The notes under the pieces were generated by a model that did no database searches, was not told the DNA's origin, and saw only the letters and a program-made list of their open reading frames with translations. The position numbers and the translations under genes were made by a program. A stretch of 64,000 nucleotides of DNA, from the NCBI RefSeq assembly GCF_000372725.1, contig NW_005200378.1:48844-112843 (forward strand), in the 5' to 3' direction. Source of the stretch: Emiliania huxleyi CCMP1516 (taxonomy: Eukaryota; Haptophyta; Isochrysidales; Noelaerhabdaceae). This document shows, piece by piece, positions 9,110 to 20,447 of this stretch (position 1 is its first letter; each line of letters starts with the position of its first letter).

Positions 9110-11745
9110 GAACGCACGCGGTTGAGCGAGCTCGGCAGGGCGATTGTCTCATCTCTTGAGCGACATTGCGATCTCGCCATCGTGCCATGCAGCGGCACAA
9201 GTCGAGCTGTGAACACGCGGTGTGAATGAGCTCGGCAGCGAGATTGTCTCATCTCTTGAGCGAGATTGTGATCTCGCGATAGTGAACGAGATTGTGATCT
9301 CGCGCTAGCGCTCGCATGGGCCTTGCCATGTATCGATCACATGGCGAGCTCGGCAGAGAGATTGTCCCATCTCTTGAGCGAGATTGTGATCTCGCGATAG
9401 TCAACAAGATTGTGATCTCGCGCTAGCGCTCGCAATGGGCCTCGCCACGTATCGATCGCATGTGGCGAGCTCGGCATAGAGATTATGCCTCATCTCTTGA
9501 GCGAGAGATTGTGATCTCGCTATGGTGCCATGCTGCGGCACAAGTCGAGCTGTGAACACGCGGTGTGAACGAGCTCAGCAGAGAGATTGTCTCATCTCTT
9601 GAGCGAGAGATTGTCATCTCGCTACAGTGCCATGCAGCGGCACAAGTCGAGCTGTGAACACGCGGTGTGAACTAGCTCGGCAGGGAGGTCGTCTCATCTC
9701 TTCCCGAGAGATTGCGATCTCGCTATAGTGCCATGCGGCGGCACAAGCCGAGAGCTGTGAACCCGCGGTGTGAACGAGCTCGGCGGGGAGATTGTCTCAT
9801 CTCTTGAGCGAGAGATAAGCATCTCGCTATAGTGCCATGCAGCGGCACAAGTCGAGCTGTGAACACGCGGTGTGAACGAGCTCGGCAGGGTGATTGCTTA
9901 ATTTATTGAGCGAGAGATTGGCATCTCGCTATAGTGCCATGCAGCGGCACAAGTCGAGCTGTGAGCACGCGGTGTGAACGAGCTCGGCGGGGAGATTGTC
10001 TCATCTCTTGAGCGAGAGATTAGCATCTCGCTATAGTGCCATGCAGCGGCACAAGTCGAGCTGTGAACACGCGGTGTGAACGAGCTCGGCGGGGAGATTG
10101 TCTCATCTCTTGACTGAGCGAGAGATTAGCATCTCGCTATAGTGCCATGCAGCGGCACAAGTCGAGCTGTGAACACGCGGTGTGAACGAGCTCGGCAGGG
10201 AGATTGTCTCATCTCTTGACTGAGCGAGAGATTAGCATCTCGCTATAGTGCCATGCAGCGGCACAAGTCGAGCTGTGAACACGCGGTGTGAACGAGCTCG
10301 GCAGGGAGATTGTCTCATCTCTTGAGCGAGAGATTAGCATCTCGCTATAGTGCCATGCAGCGGCACAAGTCGAGCTGTGAACACGCGGTGTGAACGAGCT
10401 CGGCGGGGAGATTGTCTCATCTCTTGACTGAGCGAGAGATTAGCATCTCGCTATAGTGCCATGCAGCGGCACAAGTCGAGCTGTGAACACGCGGTGTGAA
10501 CGAGCTCGGCAGGGAGATTGTCTCATCTCTTGAGCGAGAGATTAGCATCTCGCTATAGTGCCATGCAGCGGCACAAGTCGAGCTGTGAACACGCGGTGTG
10601 AACGAGCTCGGCAGGGAGATTGTCTCATCTCTTGAGCGAGAGATTAGCATCTCGCTATAGTGCCATGCAACGGCACAAGTCGAGCTGTGAACACGCGGTG
10701 TGAACGAGCTCGGCGGGGAGATTGTCTCATCTCTTGAGCGAGAGATTAGCATCTCGCTATAGTGCCATGCAGCGGCACAAGTCGAGCTGTGAACACGCGG
10801 TGTGAACGAGCTCGGCGGGGAGATTGTCTCATCTCTTGACTGAGCGAGAGATTAGCATCTCGCTATAGTGCCATGCAGCGGCACAAGTCGAGCTGTGAAC
10901 ACGCGGTGTGAACGAGCTCGGCAGGGAGATTGTCTCATCTCTTGACTGAGCGAGAGATTAGCATCTCGCTATAGTGCCATGCAACGGCACAAGTCGAGCT
11001 GTGAACACGCGGTGTGAACGAGCTCGGCGGGGAGATTGTCTCATCTCTTGAGCGAGAGATTAGCATCTCGCTATAGTGCCATGCAGCGGCACAAGTCGAG
11101 CTGTGAACACGCGGTGTGAACGAGCTCGGCGGGGAGATTGTCTCATCTCTTGACTGAGCGAGAGATTAGCATCTCGCTATAGTGCCATGCAACGGCACAA
11201 GTCGAGCTGTGAACACGCGGTGTGAACGAGCTCGGCAGGGAGATTGTCTCACCTCTTGACTGAGCGAGAGATTAGCATCTCGCTATAGTGCCATGCAGCG
11301 GCACAAGTCGAGCTGTGAACACGCGGTGTGAACGAGCTCGGCGGGGAGATTGTCTCATCTCTTGAGCGAGAGATTAGCATCTCGCTATAGTGCCATGCAG
11401 CGGCACAAGTCGAGCTGTGAACACGCGGTGTGAACGAGCTCGGCGGGGAGATTGTCTCATCTCTTGAGCGAGAGATTAGCATCTCGCTATAGTGCCATGC
11501 AGCGGCACAAGTCGAGCTGTGAACACGCGGTGTGCACGAGCTCGGCGGGGAGATTGTCTCATCTCTTGAGCGAGAGATTAGCATCTCGCTATAGTGCCAT
11601 GCAGCGGCACAAGTCGAGCTGTGAACACGCGGTGTGAACGAGCTCGGCAGGGAGATTGTCTCATCTCTTGAGCGAGAGATTGGCATCTCGCTATAGCCAT
11701 GCAGCGGCACAAGTCGAGCTGTGCGCGCAATGGCTCTCAGCCGCC
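9110..11745. repeat. Satellite array with 102/106-bp units
   Basis: About 20 regular units from about 9560 to 11745, preceded by more diverged units from 9110. Each unit reads approximately GAGATTGTCTCATCTCTTGA, GCGAGAGATTAGCATCTCGC, TATAGTGCCATGCAGCGGCA, CAAGTCGAGCTGTGAACACG, CGGTGTGAACGAGCTCGGC. Spacing between successive ATGCAGCGG marks is either 102 or 106 bp. The longer unit carries an extra ACTG in the block TTGACTGAGCG. A short palindrome (GCGAGA...TCTCGC) is present in every unit. Because 106 is not a multiple of three, the long ORFs across it are not genes. Confidence 0.95.
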
Positions 11746-12065
11746 GCCCGCAACGGGCCGGGTGTGTCGCACTTGCCGCTCGGCAGCGGTGGCTAACGCA
11801 GTTAGACCGTGCATCATACACACGGTGTCACACGCTTTTACACCCGCAACGGGCACACAGCCGTGTATTGGACTTGCCGCTCGGCAGCGGTGGCAGACGC
11901 CGCTGGCCCATGTATCACTCACATGGTGTTACACACAACATGTACATGTAACATGTATCAGTCCCATGGTGTCACACGTACTGCCACCCGCCACGGGCGC
12001 AGTCGTGTCGCACACGCCATCCGCAGCGGAGGCTAGCGCCTCTAACCATGTATCAGTCACATGGT
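11746..12065. repeat. Second short array, three diverged units
   Basis: Three imperfect copies of a block with CCCGCAACGGGC, GCCGCTCGGCAGCGGTGGC and ATGTATCAGTCACATGGTG, at about 11750, 11845 and 11985. The block is distinct from the adjacent satellite. The ATGTATC..CACATGG pieces also appear in the diverged left flank of the satellite (near 9330 and 9450), which ties the two families together. Confidence 0.75.
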
Positions 12066-12825
12066 GAGATCGCATCGTGCTCGCAATTCGGCAGATCGCT
12101 GAGGCAACGAGGTCGCGCGGGCTGGCGGGGCTGGGGCGCGGGCGATCGGGCTCTTCGCGGCGTGGGCCGGCTGCAGGCAGCGCGCCGGCTATGCATGCTA
12201 GGCCCCGAAGGGGCCTGCCCAACCACCTACGGTTCGCAGGGTGTGGCGGGAGGGGCGAATCGTGCAGTGTGAGCGAGCGAGCAAACGCAGCGGGGCAGCG
12301 TGCATCGCTCGCGAGCAAGGAGATCGGCGATCGACTTTGTGAAAGCCGAGCACGTGAGGCGCCGTCACAGCTGTCGCTGTGAATGGCTTATCGGATGGCT
12401 ACCTGCGAGCGGGCTGCAGGTGGCCGGGAGGTGGGAACCAAGGCCGTCGCGATCGACAGGCCTACTCGTACAATACGGGCTCCGCTCCACACCGACCAAA
12501 CCTCTCGGAGCTAATATTGAGCGATCGCGTTATTTGTGCTGACCACAGCGCCGCCGAAGAGAGGCCGCCGCCTTCTTCCAGCGCACCGCCGCGCACACAC
12601 CACTCGCGCGCTCTTCACGCACTTGCCCCGTGCCGCGCGCGGAGCGGCGACCTCGCTGCTTCGGCCGCGCCTGCGCATACGGCGTCTCCGCCGCGCGCGC
12701 TCAGAGAGCGTCTCCCTGCGACACAGCGACTGTGTGTTTCCCTCTCCACCCAGACCCCGAGGCGCGCGCTCGGCGCGCTCTCCTCAGCGGCGCCCTCCTC
12801 GCCGCGCCGCGCGCAGGAAGGTGGG
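12066..12825. other. 5' flank of the vWA-Hint gene
   Basis: No independent gene. Contains a hairpin AGGCCCCGAAGGGGCCT at about 12200. Open frames across 12380-12825 are Ser/Pro/Arg-rich and probably non-coding or 5' UTR. Confidence 0.45.
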
Positions 12826-15086
12826 ATGACGTCAATGGAGCTGATCCGCGGCGGCGACGACCTGACGATGGTCCGCATCGTGCCGCCCCAGACCAAGACA
12901 TTTGCCTTTGAGGCGACCAAGGGCGCGTACCTCTTCTCGATCGACGTGAGCGGCTCCATGAACGCCGCGGCGGAGGTGCAGCAGGAGGACGGCGACAAGG
13001 TCAACCACGGCTGGTCGCAGCTCGACATCGCCAAGCACTCGACCAACACGTTTGTCACGTCGCTCGAGGACGACGACCTCGTGCGCGCCCCCGCCCCCGT
13101 CGTCTCCCGGACTCCACCGCCCGGCCGCGCCGCGCCTCCTGTTGCGCCGACGCGCCCGCCGCCCTCAGGTGTGCATCATCACCTACTCGGACGGCGCCAC
13201 CACGCTGCTCGACTGGACGCGGTGCGACAGCGCGGGCAAGGAGAAGGCCATGGAGGCGATCGCGTCGATGAAGCCCGAGCGGTCCACCAACCTGATGGCG
13301 GGGCTCACGAACGCCTACGACGCCTTCTCGCGCGTCCCCATCGCGGCGGGGACGCTCAGCCAGTACGCGCTCAACATCATCATCACGACCGACGGGATGC
13401 CGTCGGCGCAGTGGAACCCCGCGCGCGGCAAGAACGGGTACAAGCCGCTCGTCCGCACGCTCTCCAAGGCGGCGGAGAAGCGCGCCGGCGTCGCCGGCCG
13501 GATCACGCTCACCTCCATCGGCCTCGGCTGCAAGCTCGACTCGGAGCTGCTGGCGGGCATGTCGGACCAGTTCCTGCACATGCCCGACCCCGGCTCGGTC
13601 GGGCCCTTCATGGTGAACCTCCTCGCCGCGCTGCGCTGCACCGCGCGCCTCCCGACCAAGGACGGCGTCGTCGCGTCGCACGCGACGCTCGTCGTCTCGC
13701 CGCGGAGCGCGCTCGCCGGCCCGCTCCCCGGCTACGGCGCGGCCGACCCGGCCGAGGGCGAGGCGGCCCAGGTTGCGCTCGGCTGGATCGGCTACGACCA
13801 GCCCCGCCACGTGCTGCTCCCGCTCGTCCGCGGCTCCCCCGCCATCACCGTCTCGCTGCACGTCTCGGGCACGACGGTGGCGTCGGCCTCGTCGGCGGAC
13901 GCCGTCGCCGCCAACGAGGAGCAGGCGCGGCGCGTCGCCGCGCAGCTGCTGCGGCTGAAGACGGTGGACGCGCTCGGCGAGATTGTCGTGCGCTCCCCGG
14001 CCGGGATCCCCTCGCCGCAAGCGACGCCGCTGACCAACCTCCTCGAGGCCTGCGAGCGCTCGATCGCAAAGGCCGAGCCCGACGTCGAGGCGCTCGTCGC
14101 GACGCTCCAGCAGGAGGCGGTCCTCGCCTTGAAGCCGCCCGAGCCGGGCGACTCGAGCGTCTACTCCATCTGGGGCGCGCACTACTTCCGTACCTTCCGG
14201 CTCATGCTCCTCGCCGAGCGCCGCTCCAACTTCCGCGACCAGGCGCTACAGCACTTTGGCAAGGACGCCGACGGGCAAGAGGGCGTCTTCGAGGAGCAGT
14301 CCAACGAGGCGGAGACCGCCTTCGCGACCATGAAGGCGCCGGAGCCGTCGCTGCTCGTGCAGCCGGGCGCGCCCGCCGCGCTCGGCGTGCCCGTCGCCGT
14401 CGGCGGCAGCGCGCCGTGCGCGCCGGCCCCAGTTCTCCCGGCCGAGTTCATGCGCGGCGGCGGCTGCTTCGCGCCGGAGACCCTCGTCACCGCCCTCGGC
14501 GCCGACGGCGCCCCCTGCCGCGTGCCGATCGACGCGGTCGGGCCGGGCGACGCGCTTCTCGCGGCGGACGGCTCCGTGGCGCGCGTCCGCTGCGTCGTGG
14601 TCACGCCGTGCGCCGGCGGCCGCGTGATGCTCACGCGCATGCCTTGCGGCCTCGAGCTCACCGAGTGGCACCCAGTGCTCGACGGCGCGGCGGACGGCGC
14701 GCCCCGCTGGCGTTTCCCGCTGCTGCTCGGCCGCCGCGTGATCCGCCGCTGCGCCGCCGTGCACAACTTGCTGCTCGACCGCGCGCACGCGCTGGAGGCG
14801 CCCCCGCCCCAAGGCCGGCGCGGCTGCCCCTCGACCGCACTTCACTATCGCCCTGTCGCCGCAGGTCACCGGCCCGGAGGGCGGCGCCGGCCGCGTCGCG
14901 CCCACGCTCGCTCACGGGCTGCAGGGCGAGGTCGTCGGCCACGCGTTCTGGGGGAGCGCGGCGGTGGTCGACATGCTCCGCGAGCAGCCCGGCTGGGAGG
15001 AGGGGCGCGTCGTCCTCCTCGACCAGGCGGCCGCCGAGCCCACTCTCGTGCACGAGGCGGCCAGGGCCGTGCCCGCGACCGCCTGA
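12826..15086 (+). CDS. vWA domain + Vwaint + Hint (Vint) protein, 3 exons
   Basis: Predicted 701 aa, exons 12826-13080, 13169-14797 and 14865-15086. The N-terminal von Willebrand A domain has the metal-site motif DVSGSM (Asp40, Ser42, Ser44), the Thr motif in PERSTNLMAGL and Asp in ITTDGMPS. A middle region follows (about residues 240-500) like the Vwaint segment of vWA-Hint proteins. A Hedgehog/intein-type Hint module starts at Cys518 (GGGCFAPETLV) and continues after the last intron as TLAHGLQGEVVGHAFWG, matching the Vint C-terminus. Intron 1 is GT-AG (88 bp). Intron 2 is GC-AG (67 bp), and only its removal restores the Hint end in frame. No signal peptide is seen at this start. Hint modules normally catalyse autoproteolysis; whether this one is active is unknown. 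Confidence 0.88.
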
Positions 15087-15726
15087 CTTGCGGTGCTCCG
15101 GCGCCCGCATGATCCCGGCTTCGAGCTCGTCCACCGATGGGCCGCCGCTTGGCTGATGTGTTGATGATGAAGCGAGTGCCCGGGCTGGTTCTCTGTCGCA
15201 CAAGGACGAGGCGCTCCACGTCTCGCATCTAGATAGCCTCTAAGCCCCGTACGTCGTCGAACCGCGCTGAAACCTGAATTCTGCGCGTGTTTCCCTGCAC
15301 GCTTTTTTGTCGGTCTCGTCTGTGTGTGTGATTGTGCCGGTTGCGTTCTCTAGTACTGACGCAAGCGCACGAGCGCGCGCGAGTGTCGAGAACCGCACAC
15401 CTTACTCCTGTCTCCTCGCACTACCACTAGCGCTTCGCACGCGCGACGCGGCGTCGACCGTCGTCCCCCGCGCCGCCGCGCCCCTCGCCCCACGCACGAG
15501 CGACGAGGCCCTGCTCTGAGCTCCTCTCGTCACCGCCACGACCATCTCAATCTCTCACATAGAGAATGCGCCAGGAGCAACCGCGGTGCCGGTCCCCACT
15601 GACGCCTCTCAAGCTCTCTCTCTCTTCTCTCGCTCTCTCGCCAGACATTCACCGCAGGACGTCGCACCACATCTCTCCAGTCCCGGTCGCCGGCCGTCTC
15701 GGCGACCGGCGTGGGCGAGGACCGGG
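15087..15726. other. Intergenic DNA between convergent genes
   Basis: Shared 3' flank of the vWA-Hint gene (+) and YIF1 (-). Pyrimidine-rich stretches (CTCTCTCTCTTCTCTCGCTC near 15610). No gene seen. Confidence 0.5.
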
Positions 15727-17384
<1,658 letters not shown>

Positions 17385-17432
17385 TCCAGCGATAGGTTCC
17401 TCTTTCAGCGCCCAACAGGTGCCGCGCCGGAG

Positions 17433-17442
17433 AAAAGAATTT
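17433..17442 (-). promoter_or_regulatory. Putative core-promoter motif AAATTCTTTT (YIF1)
   Basis: Reads AAATTCTTTTCT on the coding strand, 58 nt before the YIF1 start codon. The same motif stands at a similar distance before at least five other genes in this window (24353, 25202, 33875, 38127 and 48968). Confidence 0.5.
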
Positions 17443-17548
17443 TAGGGGCGCCGGCGCACCGACCAGGTGGGCCCCTACGTGGTATGGGGGCGGGGTCCGG
17501 CGGACGCTGGCGTGGACTGCGCAGACGTGTTGCGGGGCGGTGGACTTC

Positions 17549-18414
17549 ATGGCACCATGGAGGGTGGTGCGCTGGCAGCCCGACTCCCTGTCATTCCTAC
17601 CTCTGTCAGACATGGCCGTGGGGGGCGGGGAGGAGGCGAACGACGCGGCAGCAACGCTGCAAGTGCTACATGAACTTGCGGGAGAGGCTCCGGAGGAGGC
17701 CGTCCCCGACGGAGCGGTTCGGGCCGCCCTCCCCCGATTCCTGCGACTGGTGGGAATGGCGGAGGCAGAGATGGCGGGGGCGCTGCTCGGGATGGAGGGA
17801 GGCGCCCTGAGGATGGTGGCTCGGGTGGCCAAGCAGCGGGCGATACAGGTGACACGCCACTGGCAAGCGGTGGGGATTCCTCTCGAGTCGCTCGGGACGG
17901 AGCGCTTCCCCACGCTAGCCGCCTGTCCGATGGGTGCGGCGGTAAGTTTCGCACACTGTTCCACGTGAAGCCGGAAGACGGACCGGCGGCTACGAAGGTG
18001 GCTGAGGAGGTGGTCAGCGCCATCCTGGAACGGATTTCTGAACGGGTGGAAGGGGAAGCGGAGGAGGGGATGAGGACGCGCCTGTGCCACGCCATGCAGG
18101 GGCAGGGGGTGTTTGTGTGCTTCTGTTGTGCAGCCCCTGTGGTCCGTGAGAAGAGGAGACAAGGAGAAGGAGCGGCGGCGAGGGGGGGGCAGCCGTGGAT
18201 CCGGCCATGTATATTCCAAGGGTATACCTTTGAGAGAATCCCCAGCGTCCCTACCCTCCTAGTCACAATCTCAATATCTCGACTCTCCAACACGAAGTGC
18301 TGCGATCGGGTTGCTCGGCCCATTTCTTTTTTACTTTCTTTTTTTGGCCCTGTGGGCACCCTATCGCTATCGTGCGTGAGCACGCTCGCAAGGCGGACGG
18401 TATGGTATTGCTAA
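17549..18414 (+). CDS. Possible unknown protein, two exons
   Basis: A tentative gene. The first exon from the ATG at 17549 (a second ATG at 17612 is also possible) runs to 17940, where a textbook GTAAGT donor follows GCGGCG. Accepting at 17998 continues in frame as VAEEVVSAILERISERVEGE, a plausible amphipathic helix, giving an Ala/Glu-rich protein. The 3' part (after about 18170) is less protein-like. No family recognised. It runs head to head with YIF1, 165 bp away. A minus-strand frame covers the same stretch but is Pro/Ser/Arg-rich and unconvincing. Confidence 0.35.
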
Positions 18415-18587
18415 AAATCTCTCTCTCACGGTATGGCAAGGCCAGCTCCGTGGCCGTGGGGCTCAGCGAAGAGTACAGCCACCCCCTCGCCGGAGAAAAC
18501 AACGTCAGTTATTTCTTTCTTGCTTTCTTAAAAAGAAAAAAGAAAATCGCCCGCCCTCGGTTCTGCCATGATTGTACATGACTAGCG

Positions 18588-20021
18588 ATGTGTCATAGTT
18601 CCTCTTGTGTAAGTAAGATGCGATACCCGCCCAAGGGGCGTCTACTTGGGTTTGTCCGCGACACATCGCGGGAGATTCATGCACGAGGTACCCGCCGCAC
18701 CCCGCAGGGGCGTAAATACCGTGAGGGCCAACCTCGTCCTGCAACGGCCGCTCTCCTCGCCGCCTGCACGCTCGCCATCGCGGCCGCCGCCCTCCGCGCG
18801 CCCACCGCCGCCTCCGCCCGCCGCCTGCACACGCCCCTCGCCCGGGCCGCGCACGCCGCGCCGCTGCACGCGCCTCGGCTCGCCACCGCTGTGATGAGTG
18901 AAGGCTCGAGCGCGGTGCTGCTCTCGACTTGTGCAGAGGCGTGCGGCGAGCTCTCCGAGCTTGTGGCCGCAATCTACGGCCTCGTCTCGGCCGACGGCAG
19001 CGCGGCCACCCTCAAGCAGGACAAGTCGGTCTTCACGCTCGCCGACGGCCTCGTGCAGGCGCTGCTCCGGCGGTTGCTCGCGCCCCACGTCGCCAGCATC
19101 GTGGGCGAGGAGGACGAGAGCGAGATCAGCGTCGACCGGCCGCCCTTCCGCGCCGGCGAGCTCATCGCGCCCGCCGAGCTCGAGGCGCTCGTCCTTCGCA
19201 CCCGCGACCGGGTGGATGCGCTCTCCGGCCAGCTGGCCGGAGGGGCGTTCGCCGACCTCACGCCCTTCATCGACCCGATCGACGGGACGCGCGAGTTTGC
19301 GTCGCGCAAGGGCGAGCAGTGCACCATCTGCATCGGCTTCGCCACCCCCACAGGCGCCGCGCACGCCGGCATCGTCTACCGGCCGCTCACCTCGCCGCCG
19401 ACCTTCGCGCTTGGCTGCGCGGCGGAGGGGGTGGCGCGCAGCTCGCTCGGCGGCGGCGGCGGCGGCGCGCCGCGCACGCACACGCCGGCGGGCGGGGGCG
19501 GAGGCCGGCGCCTCGTGTGCAGCAACGGGAGGCTGAGCGAGTTTGTGATGTCACTCGGGGAGCGGCTGGGCGGCGGGCTGGTGCGGGCGGGCGGCGCGGG
19601 CAACAAGGCGCTGCTGCTGCTCGAGGGCGAGGCGTCCTGCTACATCCAGGACCGCGGCGTCTCGCGCTGGGACTCATGCGCCGCGCAGGCGGTCCTCGAG
19701 GCCCACGGGGGCTGTTTCGCAAAGCTGGCGGCGGTGGCGGCCGAGCCGGGCAGCCGGGCCTCGTACACGTACCTCGCCTCGGCGACGAACGCCGACTTTG
19801 AGCCGGGGCTCGCCGCCCTCACCCCGTACAATGCGCGCGCGCCGCCGCCCCCCGGCGGCGCCGACGCCCCGCCGCCGCTCGCGACGAGTGCAGAGCAGCT
19901 CAAGCCGTACTCCAACACGTGCGGCCTCTTCGCGCTGCCGCCCTCCGAGATGGCAAACCTCGAGGAGTACAGGCAGGCCGTCCGGGAAGCAGCGGCGCGC
20001 CACCCACCAGCCTACGACTGA
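18588..20021 (+). CDS. Inositol monophosphatase-fold phosphatase (3'(2'),5'-bisphosphate nucleotidase-like)
   Basis: Lithium-sensitive Mg2+-dependent phosphatase family (IMPase/BPNT/CysQ), 477 aa from this start. Metal-binding motifs are present: GEEDE near residue 174, DPIDGT at 229-234 and WDSCAAQAVLEAHGG from Trp361. The large insertions and overall layout look more like the 3'-phosphoadenosine 5'-phosphate phosphatase branch than true inositol monophosphatase, but the substrate cannot be fixed from sequence. The start is uncertain. A hydrophobic Ala-rich stretch (about residues 53-75) followed by Arg/Ala sequence resembles an organelle-targeting leader, yet it lies inside this ORF, so an upstream intron or the internal ATG at about 18894 (MSEGSS) are alternatives. 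A TTATTTCTTTC run about 75 nt upstream resembles the motif of other genes here. Confidence 0.85.
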   Translation: MCHSSSCVSKMRYPPKGRLLGFVRDTSREIHARGTRRTPQGRKYREGQPRPATAALLAACTLAIAAAALRAPTAASARRLHTPLARAAHAAPLHAPRLATAVMSEGSSAVLLSTCAEACGELSELVAAIYGLVSADGSAATLKQDKSVFTLADGLVQALLRRLLAPHVASIVGEEDESEISVDRPPFRAGELIAPAELEALVLRTRDRVDALSGQLAGGAFADLTPFIDPIDGTREFASRKGEQCTICIGFATPTGAAHAGIVYRPLTSPPTFALGCAAEGVARSSLGGGGGGAPRTHTPAGGGGGRRLVCSNGRLSEFVMSLGERLGGGLVRAGGAGNKALLLLEGEASCYIQDRGVSRWDSCAAQAVLEAHGGCFAKLAAVAAEPGSRASYTYLASATNADFEPGLAALTPYNARAPPPPGGADAPPPLATSAEQLKPYSNTCGLFALPPSEMANLEEYRQAVREAAARHPPAYD

Positions 20022-20447
20022 GCGCCAAACTGACGCGCTTGGCCAACCCGCGAGGGCCACTAGCTTCACGGGCGTGGTGATCGTGGGTCGCTTTTGTGGT
20101 CTTTGAGAACACGTGGACATAGGAGTCAGATCTTAGAATTGTGTCGCCTACTACTATGTTTGAACACCACGTACCTGGCTTGTACCACTCTCAGACTACC
20201 ACAGACACAGAAAACGAAAAACACGACGACACGAGGAACAGCAAGAGCAACAGGAAGAGGGCGCAAAAAATATGAAGCTGCAAGCTCTCTCGCCGGAGCT
20301 CCGAGCGAGCGTGGGATCGCGAGGATCGCGCGCCGGCGCGGGGATGTGCGCTTGCAGCACGACGACCACCCTGCCCCCCCACGACAAGAATCACTCAGGC
20401 TCACGACCCTGCCACGCCGCGGGCGTGCGTGCGTGCCGGTGAGCAGC
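20022..20447. other. Intergenic DNA between convergent genes
   Basis: 3' flanks of the phosphatase (+) and the DysF gene (-). A-rich patches around 20210-20275. No gene recognised. Confidence 0.5.

Noticed and set aside
9110-11745. CRISPR array
   Set aside because: Units are about 100 bp of contiguous near-identical sequence without unique spacers, in a eukaryotic genome with no cas genes.
10417-11821. Repetitive open frames (LISRSRDETIS-type repeats) as a repeat protein
   Set aside because: Unit lengths of 102 and 106 bp break the frame at almost every second unit; composition is that of a satellite.
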